Assembly: GCA_963846315.1 (NCBI GenBank)
Contig: CAWJVM010000008.1
Coordinates: 62,001 to 126,000 of the forward strand
Reading direction: 5' to 3'
DNA: 64,000 nucleotides
From: RPQJ01 sp963846315
Lineage (GTDB): Bacteria > Pseudomonadota > Gammaproteobacteria > Steroidobacterales > Steroidobacteraceae
Each line of letters begins with the position of its first letter. Position 1 is the stretch's first letter. Below are positions 10,248 through 16,988 of the stretch, one piece after another. A program made the translations under genes and the position numbers. Under the pieces are notes generated by a model. The model was not told the DNA's origin and did not search any database. It saw only the letters and a program-made list of their open reading frames with translations.

Positions 10248-10889
10248 ATGACCATCCAGACCTATCCCTTCTCGCTGCCGCCGCTGCCCTATGCGCCGGA
10301 CGCGCTCGAGCCGCATTTCGACGCGCGCACGATGAGCATTCACCACGACGAGCACCACCGTGTCTACGTGGAGCGGCTGAATGCCGCCCTCAAGGACCAT
10401 CCCGGACTTCATGGCAGGACCATCGAGAACCTGCTGCGCAACCTGAACCGCATCCCGCCAGACATCCGGCCCGCTGTGCGCAACAACGGCGGCGGGCACC
10501 TCAATCACTCATTGTTCTGGAGCCTCATTGACCTCCCTGGGCAGCAAGCGCCCTCGGGACCGCTGCTCGACGCATTGACGGACAGCTTCGGTTCGCTCGA
10601 AGCATTCCGGACGAAGTTCCGCGAAGTGGCGACCGCTCACTTTGCCTCAGGCTGGGTGTTCCTGGTTGCCGATGACCGGAAGAACTCGCTCGAGGTGTTG
10701 TCGTTGCCCGATCACCATTGCGTACTGGGCGCTCACCAGGAGGTGCTGCTCGTCTGCGACGTCTGGGAGCATGCGTATTACCTGAAGCACCAGCAGAAGC
10801 GTGCGGACTACCTGGACTGCTGGTGGCAGGTCGCCAACTGGCAGGAAGCCGCCCGCCGGTTTGGCCGCACGGCTGAGGCCGCTGCATGA
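10248..10889 (+). CDS. Superoxide dismutase, Fe/Mn family
   Basis: 213 residues, full length; dismutates superoxide to peroxide and oxygen. The four metal ligands are visible: His in MSIHHDEHHRVYV, His in NNGGGHLNHSLFW, and Asp and His in CDVWEHAYYLKH. The residue pattern mixes types. The Gly before the second ligand (GGGHLNH) is Mn-like, while the second-shell position that is usually Gln is His (LPDHHCVL), as in mycobacterial and archaeal enzymes, so the metal cannot be assigned with confidence. The ATG at 10248 is preceded by AGGAGA at 10234-10239. An upstream in-frame extension to 10194 is rejected because it precedes this site. It lies 54 nt after ndvB and its stop overlaps the next start (ATGA). 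Confidence 0.95.
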   Translation: MTIQTYPFSLPPLPYAPDALEPHFDARTMSIHHDEHHRVYVERLNAALKDHPGLHGRTIENLLRNLNRIPPDIRPAVRNNGGGHLNHSLFWSLIDLPGQQAPSGPLLDALTDSFGSLEAFRTKFREVATAHFASGWVFLVADDRKNSLEVLSLPDHHCVLGAHQEVLLVCDVWEHAYYLKHQQKRADYLDCWWQVANWQEAARRFGRTAEAAA

Positions 10890-11755
10890 CTTCTGATCCA
10901 CCCGCGGCCTTGAAGCAGGCGCTGGAGCAGAGCCACGACGTGAAGGCCAAGGTGGAGGCGTGCGCGGACGACCTGGCCCTGAAGAACGACGCGGTACAGC
11001 AGGAGATCGCCGACGGTGCGACGACCCTGTCCGCCGACAAGGCGTTGCAGGACAGCCTGGTCGTCGAAGCGACGGTGCAGGAGTGTGCCGATGACCTGGA
11101 CCAGGTCACGGCGACCCTGGCCCAGGGCATCGCGGACATCAAGCAGGTCGAGGTCGCGTTGACCCGGTCACGCGCAGCGCTGGTGGAAGCTGAGACAGCG
11201 CTGTCGGCCGCACAGGAGGACGAAAGGCACGCGACGTTACGCGCGCTGCATGATGCGGCGACGGGGCTGCCCAACCGCGTCCTGTTCGATGATCGTCTCG
11301 CGCAGGCCCTGTCGCTGGCAGAACGGCAAGGCTGGATCCTGGCGGTGATGTTCCTCGACCTCGACGACTTCAAGAGCGTCAACGACGATTACGGGCACGC
11401 CGCAGGAGACACCGTCCTTCGCCAGATCGCAGATCGACTCCTGCAGCATGCGCGGGACGAAGACACGGTCTGCCGCACTGGCGGTGACGAATTTCTGTAC
11501 CTGCTGGTCAATCCGCAGAGCACGGCGAATGTCGAGCGCAAGGCGGTGGCAGTGCTGGGCGACATTGCGCAGCCCATTGACGTGGGAGGGCGTGGCCTCG
11601 TCGTTCGCGGGAGCATCGGCATCGCACTGTATCCAGGCGATGGCACGACCGCGGACGAGCTCGTCAGGAACGCCGACCTGGCAATGTACCGTGCAAAGAA
11701 TGGCGCGTGCGGCTACGTCCTGTTCCGCTCTGCCGGGGGCAGTGCAGCTGCCTGA
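10886..11755 (+). CDS. Soluble diguanylate cyclase with coiled-coil N-terminus
   Basis: 289 residues, makes cyclic di-GMP. Residues 1-115 are helical and Ala/Glu/Lys-rich with two related segments, VEACADDLALKND and VQECADDLDQVTA, probably a coiled-coil dimerisation or input region carrying paired Cys. The GGDEF domain follows: HDAATGLPNR near 121, LDLDDFKSVNDDYGH near 155 and an intact GGDEF near 198. The allosteric RxxD site (RDED) lies five residues ahead, so feedback inhibition is likely. There is no membrane segment. The start overlaps the superoxide dismutase stop by 4 nt, which implies translational coupling and suggests a redox or stress input, though that is inference. Confidence 0.9.
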   Translation: MTSDPPAALKQALEQSHDVKAKVEACADDLALKNDAVQQEIADGATTLSADKALQDSLVVEATVQECADDLDQVTATLAQGIADIKQVEVALTRSRAALVEAETALSAAQEDERHATLRALHDAATGLPNRVLFDDRLAQALSLAERQGWILAVMFLDLDDFKSVNDDYGHAAGDTVLRQIADRLLQHARDEDTVCRTGGDEFLYLLVNPQSTANVERKAVAVLGDIAQPIDVGGRGLVVRGSIGIALYPGDGTTADELVRNADLAMYRAKNGACGYVLFRSAGGSAAA

Positions 11756-11765
11756 TTCGTTGCGG

Positions 11766-12158
11766 TTACTCCGACGTCTTGCCGTCGAAGTGCTCGCTGT
11801 CGGCCTCCGCGTCGGCGCGGGTGTGGTGCACGACACGGTCGCGGTGATTCGGTGGTGAGTACACCGTGTACAGTTTCAGCGGCGTGGTTCCGGTATTGAT
11901 GATGTTGTGATTCGCGCCCTTGGGCACGACGATTGCAAAGCCAGGCTTCACTGGTGTTCGCGTGCCGTCCATCACCACGACTCCAGTGCCTTCCTCGACG
12001 CGGAAGAACTGGTCGAGCTGGTGGACTTCGGCACCGATCTCCTCGCCTGGCGCCAACGCCATCAGCACGAGCTGGGAGTGTGTCGCCGTATAAAGCACCC
12101 TGCGGAAGTCATCGTTGCCGATGGCCAGTTCTTCGATGTCCTGGACGAAGCCTTTCAT
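11766..12158 (-). CDS. Small cupin-domain protein
   Basis: 130 residues, a single cupin barrel. Motif 1 is GEEIGAEVHQLDQFFRVEEG with His, Gln and Glu metal ligands. Motif 2 is PGFAIVVPKGANHNIIN with the fourth ligand His. This layout resembles the mannose-6-phosphate isomerase-like cupins often found beside stress genes. It ends with a charged tail. No signal peptide, so cytoplasmic. It converges on the diguanylate cyclase gene with only 10 nt between stops. Substrate unknown. Confidence 0.8.
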   Translation of the reverse strand: MKGFVQDIEELAIGNDDFRRVLYTATHSQLVLMALAPGEEIGAEVHQLDQFFRVEEGTGVVVMDGTRTPVKPGFAIVVPKGANHNIINTGTTPLKLYTVYSPPNHRDRVVHHTRADAEADSEHFDGKTSE

Positions 12159-12334
12159 CGCGCCTCCTCATTCTGCGGTTGAGAGCCACTGCAAATCCTA
12201 GCGATTCAGTTGCGGGTGCTCTGTGCGCCAGGGAACGGACCTCCAGGTAGCGTACGCCTAACCTTCGTTCGCGCGCTGACTGCCGCAGAGGTCGCCGCGA
12301 ACGAGTCTCGATCCACAGTCCACAGGAGTTGAAC

Positions 12335-12778
12335 ATGAACTATGAAGAGCGCGACACGCATGGCATGTACCGGATCTCGTCGACCGCACAATCGGGACCC
12401 GATACGCGCCATGGTCCCGGACCCCACCTGATGGGTGCCGACACACTCGTGGGCAACGCCGTCTACAACAGGGAGTCGCAGGACCTCGGCGAAATCAAGG
12501 AGATCATGCTCGACATGCGCAGCGGACGCGTCAGTTATGCCGTGCTGTCGTTCGGCAGTTTCATGGGAATCGGCGGCAAACTGTTCGCCGTGCCGTGGGA
12601 AGCGCTGAAACTCGACACGGCCAACAAGCGCTTCGTGCTCGACGTCAACAAGGATCGTTTGCAGAGCGCACCAGGGTTCGACACATCCCGTTGGCCGGAC
12701 ATGGCCGACGAGTCGTGGGAGAAGGATATCCACGCCTGGTATGGCACGAAGCCGCCCAGCGCCGAACGACGCGTCTGA
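12335..12778 (+). CDS. PRC-barrel domain protein
   Basis: 147 residues. A PRC-barrel occupies roughly residues 33-105: a strand-rich stretch with LVGNAVYNRESQDLGEIKEI, then GRVSYAVLSFGSFMGIGG and KLFAVPWEALKLD, the usual pattern of this fold. The tail (WEKDIHAWYG) is typical of stress-induced free-standing PRC-barrel proteins in proteobacteria. Role unknown; such proteins are often osmotic or stress related. The ATG at 12335 has AGGAG at 12324-12328; the TTG six bases upstream sits too close to that site. Confidence 0.85.
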   Translation: MNYEERDTHGMYRISSTAQSGPDTRHGPGPHLMGADTLVGNAVYNRESQDLGEIKEIMLDMRSGRVSYAVLSFGSFMGIGGKLFAVPWEALKLDTANKRFVLDVNKDRLQSAPGFDTSRWPDMADESWEKDIHAWYGTKPPSAERRV

Positions 12779-13019
12779 GCCAGGGTGTGGAGCGTCGGTG
12801 CCTGCTCGTCGCCCGCCTGGAAGGGCGGCGATGGGTGGAGCTCCGGCGCGATTGCGGCCAATTTCTACCTAACCCCTGGTGGTCGCCCGGAGAGCAGAAT
12901 CAGGCAGTGGGGAAGGATTCCGACACCGCGACCGCGCGCGCTGACTTGCGTCACCCCCACTGAGCGTTTGCAGTCGGATGCTGCGCGAATCTCACCGGGT
13001 CGAGAACGGAGATACGCAG

Positions 13020-13166
13020 ATGTTGTGGACCGTTGCAGTCATCCTGATCGTCCTCTGGCTCCTGGGCCTGGTCACGTCCTACACGATGGGCGGGTTTATC
13101 CATATCCTGCTGGTCATCGCAATCGTGGTCGTGTTGCTTAACGTCATCCAGGGCCGGCGGGCCTAG
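13020..13166 (+). CDS. Lmo0937-type mini membrane protein
   Basis: 48 residues with two hydrophobic helices separated by SYTMGGFIH and a short basic tail (QGRRA). The sequence LWLLGLVTSYTMGGFIHILL is the signature of the Lmo0937 family of very small inner-membrane proteins, widespread and generally stress-linked, with no known biochemical role. The ATG at 13020 has CGGAGA just upstream. In-frame codons further upstream add a non-hydrophobic leader and are not used. It stands alone between the PRC-barrel gene and the regulator. Confidence 0.8.
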   Translation: MLWTVAVILIVLWLLGLVTSYTMGGFIHILLVIAIVVVLLNVIQGRRA

Positions 13167-13184
13167 CATTCGCCGGGCGGGGGC

Positions 13185-13979
13185 ATGCGTTTGGGAGCAG
13201 GCTCCATGAGATGCATTGGGGACAGGAGCGTCCCGCGGGCACAGCGACCGACTCCTGCCGGTTTGCGAGAGAACAGGCTCCTGGCGTTGCTGCCAGAAGC
13301 CGATCTGGAACGTGTGCAACGCAACCTCCAGCCGGAGTTCCTGGTAGCGGGCGAGGCGCTCTACGAGCCGGACCGCATCCTCGACTGTGCATACTTCCCT
13401 GCGACGGCGATCGTTTCGCTCGAGTACGTGATGGCTGACGGCAAGTCAGCCGAGGTCGCCGTCGTCGGCAGCGAAGGGGTCGTCGGTATTGCCCTGTTCA
13501 TGGGCGGCGACTCACGGCCGAATCGTGCCGTCGTGCAGGCATCGGGTTGGGCCTATCGTCTGCGACGTCATCACCTGCACGAGGAGTTCGGCCGGGGCGG
13601 AGCCTTTCAGCACGTGCTGTTGCTCTACACGCAGGCACTGCTGACGCTGACAGCGCAGGCAGTCATCTGCAACCGGCATCACGGCATCGACCAGCAGTTG
13701 TGTCGCTGGTTGTTGCTCAGCCTCGACCGCTCGACGTCCAGTGTCCTGACCACTACGCACGAGCACATCGCCAGCATGCTTGGAGTCCGCCGGGAAGGCG
13801 TCACCGAGGCGGCGGGTCAACTGCACCGACTGGGCCTGCTGCGCAACGATCGAGGCCGGATCACGGTCCTCGACCGGGCTGGTCTCGAGTCGCGCAGTTG
13901 CGAGTGCTATCGCGTCGTAAAGCGGGAGTATGACCGCTTGCTGCCGGTCGCCACGCTGAGCGACAAGTCACGCCCGTGA
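13185..13979 (+). CDS. Crp/Fnr-family transcriptional regulator
   Basis: 264 residues. A cyclic-nucleotide-binding-like beta-roll spans about 25-160 (FPATAIVSLEYVMADG, GSEGVVGIALFMGG). The canonical cAMP-binding Arg/Glu cassette is absent and there is no Fnr-type Cys cluster, so the ligand is unknown. The C-terminal winged helix shows THEHIASMLGVRREGVTEAA near 190-210 as the recognition region. Similar proteins sit near stress and exopolysaccharide genes. An alternative ATG at 13206 has GGAG eight bases upstream and may be the true start; homology begins only after residue 25, so both remain possible. Confidence 0.85.
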   Translation: MRLGAGSMRCIGDRSVPRAQRPTPAGLRENRLLALLPEADLERVQRNLQPEFLVAGEALYEPDRILDCAYFPATAIVSLEYVMADGKSAEVAVVGSEGVVGIALFMGGDSRPNRAVVQASGWAYRLRRHHLHEEFGRGGAFQHVLLLYTQALLTLTAQAVICNRHHGIDQQLCRWLLLSLDRSTSSVLTTTHEHIASMLGVRREGVTEAAGQLHRLGLLRNDRGRITVLDRAGLESRSCECYRVVKREYDRLLPVATLSDKSRP

Positions 13980-14013
13980 CCGTGCCTCGTCCCGACGACG
14001 CGACTGTCCCGCG

Positions 14014-14172
14014 TTACAGGCGTCCGAGCAGGAACAGCACGAGCACGATCACGAGCAGCACGCCGACGATACCGCTCGGGCCATAGCCCCAGCTGCGTGC
14101 ATGTGGCCACACTGGAATGACGCCAACCAGCGCCAGTACCAGAAGGATGAGAAGGATGGTGCCGATGCTCAT
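14014..14172 (-). CDS. DUF3309-type small membrane protein
   Basis: 52 residues, read on the minus strand. One hydrophobic helix (MSIGTILLILLVLALVGVIP), a short loop VWPHARSWGYGPSG, then a second helix ending LFLLGRL. The WPHARSWGYGPSG loop is the mark of the DUF3309 family of tiny membrane proteins. An AGGTGA site lies just upstream of the ATG. Convergent with the Crp-like regulator gene. Function unknown; the occurrence of a second mini membrane protein within 1 kb fits a stress block. Confidence 0.8.
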   Translation of the reverse strand: MSIGTILLILLVLALVGVIPVWPHARSWGYGPSGIVGVLLVIVLVLFLLGRL

Positions 14173-14380
14173 GGTGTTCACCTGTAAGTCCTGACGTAGA
14201 TGCCAGCCGTCGCATTCAGCCGACGGTTCCTGCAGGTCAGGCTAGTCGCATCGAGGTCCACCATCTGTATGGCAACGTACAGACCGGCAGGTCGACCGTT
14301 CCTTAATGTGTGCGTAGTGTCGCCAAACCCGGAGCAACCCAGCGTCTGCCCCGGGCCCTGGCGCGCGTACGGAGACCGCT

Positions 14381-15424
14381 ATGAAAATTGCCAGTGAATC
14401 GCTTAGGCGCTTCGCGCCATCGTTGGTCATGGCGATCTTCGCCGTCATGTCGCAACCTGCCGTCGCCGACAATTACCAGATGCCGGGCGGACAGTGGCGT
14501 CAGACGTGCGAAGACGCTTCCATCCGCGGCAACATGTTGTATGCGCGTTGCCGGCAGGATGACGGTCAATACCGTTCCACGTCCGCGTTGCTCGTCGGCA
14601 ACTGCGAGTCGTACAGCAATCGCAACGGGCAGTTGTACTGCGACAAGAAAGGCAATACGGTCGCCAACTCGCGCTGGAGCGGTTCGTACCGCGAATCCTG
14701 TCGTAACATCGCCGTCGACAAGCACGGGCGGTTGAGCGCCGACTGCCGCCGGGACAACGGCAAATCCAATCGCAGCCATATCACGCCGCAACAGTGCCCG
14801 AGCTATCAGGCGGGCAACCGCAACGGCAAGCTGTTCTGCGAATCGGATGTCAATCTCAGCAGTCGCTGGGATGGCTCGTTCCAGAAGTCGTGCCGGGACG
14901 TTGCCATGGACTCGTCCGGGACGCTGACAGCCACGTGCCAGACCATGAACGGCAACTGGCAGCGAACCAGCCTCGGTGCGCGCCAGTGCAGCAGCTATCG
15001 GGCCGGCAACAACAACGGCCAGCTGGTTTGTGAATCCGGCGACAATGTCAGCAACCGCTGGCAGGGTTCGTTCAAGAATTCGTGCCGGGACGTTGCCATG
15101 GACTCGTCCGGGACGCTGACGGCCTCGTGCCAGTCCTCGAACGGCAACTGGCAGCGAACCAGCCTCGGTGCGCGCCAGTGCAGCAGCTATCGGGCCGGCA
15201 ACAACAACGGCCAGCTGGTTTGTGAATCCGGCGACAATGTCAGCAACCGCTGGCAGGGTTCGTTCAAGAATTCGTGTCGGGACGTTGCCATGGACTCGTC
15301 CGGGACGCTGACGGCCTCGTGCCAGTCCTCGAACGGCAACTGGCAGCGAACCAGCCTCGGTGCGCGCCAGTGCAGCAGCTATCGGGCCGGCAACAACAAC
15401 GGCCAGCTGGTCTGCGAGAACTAG
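14381..15424 (+). CDS. Secreted cyanovirin-N homology (CVNH) repeat protein
   Basis: 347 residues. A signal peptide is clear (hydrophobic core PSLVMAIFAVM, cleavage near AVA-DN). The mature protein is five consecutive 64-residue units, each starting near Gly-Ser-Phe/Tyr and containing SCRDVAMDSSGTLTASCQ, NWQRTSL and NNNGQLVC. This matches the Cys-Leu-Cys and Asn-Gly-x-Leu pattern of CVNH lectins. CVNH proteins elsewhere bind high-mannose glycans, so a secreted carbohydrate-binding role is plausible but not proven. Each unit keeps about four Cys. The last three units are almost identical. The ATG has CGGAGA just upstream. No obvious operon partner. Confidence 0.85.
   Translation: MKIASESLRRFAPSLVMAIFAVMSQPAVADNYQMPGGQWRQTCEDASIRGNMLYARCRQDDGQYRSTSALLVGNCESYSNRNGQLYCDKKGNTVANSRWSGSYRESCRNIAVDKHGRLSADCRRDNGKSNRSHITPQQCPSYQAGNRNGKLFCESDVNLSSRWDGSFQKSCRDVAMDSSGTLTATCQTMNGNWQRTSLGARQCSSYRAGNNNGQLVCESGDNVSNRWQGSFKNSCRDVAMDSSGTLTASCQSSNGNWQRTSLGARQCSSYRAGNNNGQLVCESGDNVSNRWQGSFKNSCRDVAMDSSGTLTASCQSSNGNWQRTSLGARQCSSYRAGNNNGQLVCEN
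14489..15424 (+). repeat. 192-bp tandem repeats inside the CVNH gene
   Basis: Five units of exactly 192 bp (64 codons) start at 14489, 14681, 14873, 15065 and 15257; the fifth is cut short by the stop. Units 1-2 are diverged, unit 3 is close to unit 4, and units 4 and 5 differ at about one base until the terminal codons. This is the expected product of recent unequal recombination. Confidence 0.95.
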
Positions 15425-15437
15425 GGATTACTGCTGC

Positions 15438-15466
15438 GATTGCTGCCGCCTGAGTCGGCGGCAATC
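15438..15466 (+). terminator. Weak hairpin after the CVNH gene
   Basis: An imperfect palindrome (arms GATTGC-GCCGCC and GGCGGCAATC around TGAGT) lies 14 nt after the stop. There is no clear T-run, so termination is only a possibility. The rest of 15425-15694 shows no gene. Confidence 0.3.
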
Positions 15467-15694
15467 GCGGTGGCCGCAAGGGCCGGGATATCGAGACGCA
15501 CGGCGTTGCCGTGTTTACGCAGGGTTTCCGGGAATCGCATGACCTGGAAATCGGTCACCATGCGAGCCGGAACCGAACACCGCCTGTTCCGACGCTAGAC
15601 ACGTATCTGCAGCCCTGACCTCACGCACCGCGCGACAGCCCAGTACGGCGTTCCGGTATAAGGTAGGCGCCGGTTTCACGCGGGGATTCGAAAC

Positions 15695-16957
15695 ATGGTC
15701 ATGGTGGGGCGCAAGGTCCTGGTCGCAACCGTCGTCATTGGCTGCCTGTGCGCGGGCCTGTTTGCAGTACTGCAACCGGTATCGGCGCAGGATCTCGACC
15801 TGCTGAACGTCACCCTGGTCGATGGCACGGGTGCCGCGCCACTCAAGGGCCGCACGGTCACTGTCCGTGGCGGCAAGATCGCGTCGATCGTCGACCGGGC
15901 GCCGACTGCGACGAACGGCGTGCGACAGATCGACCTCGACGGTCGCTACCTGTTGCCTGGCCTGATCGACGCGCACTCCCACATCGAGTCGCCCGCGGCG
16001 GCGCTGCGGGCGCTGCAATCGGGCGTGACGACCTCGCGCGTGCTGGGCGACACGAACCTGCAGGCACTCGGCACGCGCGAGCTCATTCGCGCCGGGTATG
16101 TGGCCGGACCTGAGCTTCTCGTTTCTCCAGGACACATCCGGCCGAAGCCCGGCATCGCGTTCTATATGGTCTACCCGCAATTCGGCGACGCGATCGACGG
16201 CGAGCTGCGCGGCCCGGATCGCATTGCCGAGGCGACCCGTGCGCTGATGGCGAAGGGCGCCGACGTGATCAAAGTCGGCGCCAGCGAGCGTGCTGGCCTC
16301 GCCAGCACCGACCCACGCAAGCAGGAGCTCACTGAAGACGAGATCCGTGCGGCCGTCACGGAAGCAGCGAAAAAAGGCCTGTACGTCGCGGCGCATGCAC
16401 ACGCGCGCGCCGGGGCTGCGGCGGCGGTGCGCGCCGGTGTCCGCAGTATCGAGCACGGCACCTGGATCGACGAGGCGACGCTCGACGAGATGAAGCGACG
16501 CAGCACGTATTTCGTGCCGACTTTGGCCGTGATGAGCCCGCTCGGCGATCCGCAGGGCAACTCGGCCGAGGACGTGGCACTGCAGCTGCGCACGCAATCG
16601 ATGCTGGGACCGCTGCGCGCGGCCGTGCGCAAGGCGCATGCACTGGGCATCACGATCGCCGCGGCAACTGACGGCAGCTATGCCGACAAGGACGATACCG
16701 GTCGCATTCGGCTCGCACACGAGATCATGATGCTGCGCGAGCAGATTGGCTTTACGCCGCTGGAGTCGATCACGGCGGCCACGCTGAATGGAGCGCGTGT
16801 GATCGGCATCGAAAGCCGCACGGGCAGCATCCGCGTGGGTCTCGAAGCCGACCTCGTGGCCTACGACGGTGATCCGCTTGCCGACAGCAGGACGTTCTTC
16901 GAGCCCCGACTCGTCGTCAGCGACGGCCGGATCGCGGTCGAGGGGGCGGCGTTCTAG
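15695..16957 (+). CDS. Secreted amidohydrolase (imidazolonepropionase-like)
   Basis: 420 residues with an N-terminal signal peptide (VLVATVVIGCLCAGLF, cleavage near VSAQ). It is a metal-dependent hydrolase of the amidohydrolase superfamily. The first metal pair is HSH in LIDAHSHIES near 90. Further ligands are His in VAAHAHA near 232, His in SIEHGTW near 254 and Asp in AATDGSY near 327, with Lys in DVIKVGA near 191 as a possible carbamylated bridge. The C-terminal GLEADLVAYDGDPL strand is typical. Related secreted enzymes cleave Xaa-Pro dipeptides or other amides; the substrate here cannot be assigned. It stands alone, with the next gene convergent. Confidence 0.85.
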   Translation: MVMVGRKVLVATVVIGCLCAGLFAVLQPVSAQDLDLLNVTLVDGTGAAPLKGRTVTVRGGKIASIVDRAPTATNGVRQIDLDGRYLLPGLIDAHSHIESPAAALRALQSGVTTSRVLGDTNLQALGTRELIRAGYVAGPELLVSPGHIRPKPGIAFYMVYPQFGDAIDGELRGPDRIAEATRALMAKGADVIKVGASERAGLASTDPRKQELTEDEIRAAVTEAAKKGLYVAAHAHARAGAAAAVRAGVRSIEHGTWIDEATLDEMKRRSTYFVPTLAVMSPLGDPQGNSAEDVALQLRTQSMLGPLRAAVRKAHALGITIAAATDGSYADKDDTGRIRLAHEIMMLREQIGFTPLESITAATLNGARVIGIESRTGSIRVGLEADLVAYDGDPLADSRTFFEPRLVVSDGRIAVEGAAF

Positions 16958-16988
16958 GTTCGCAACGACTCGCGCGACGCCTCGCCCG

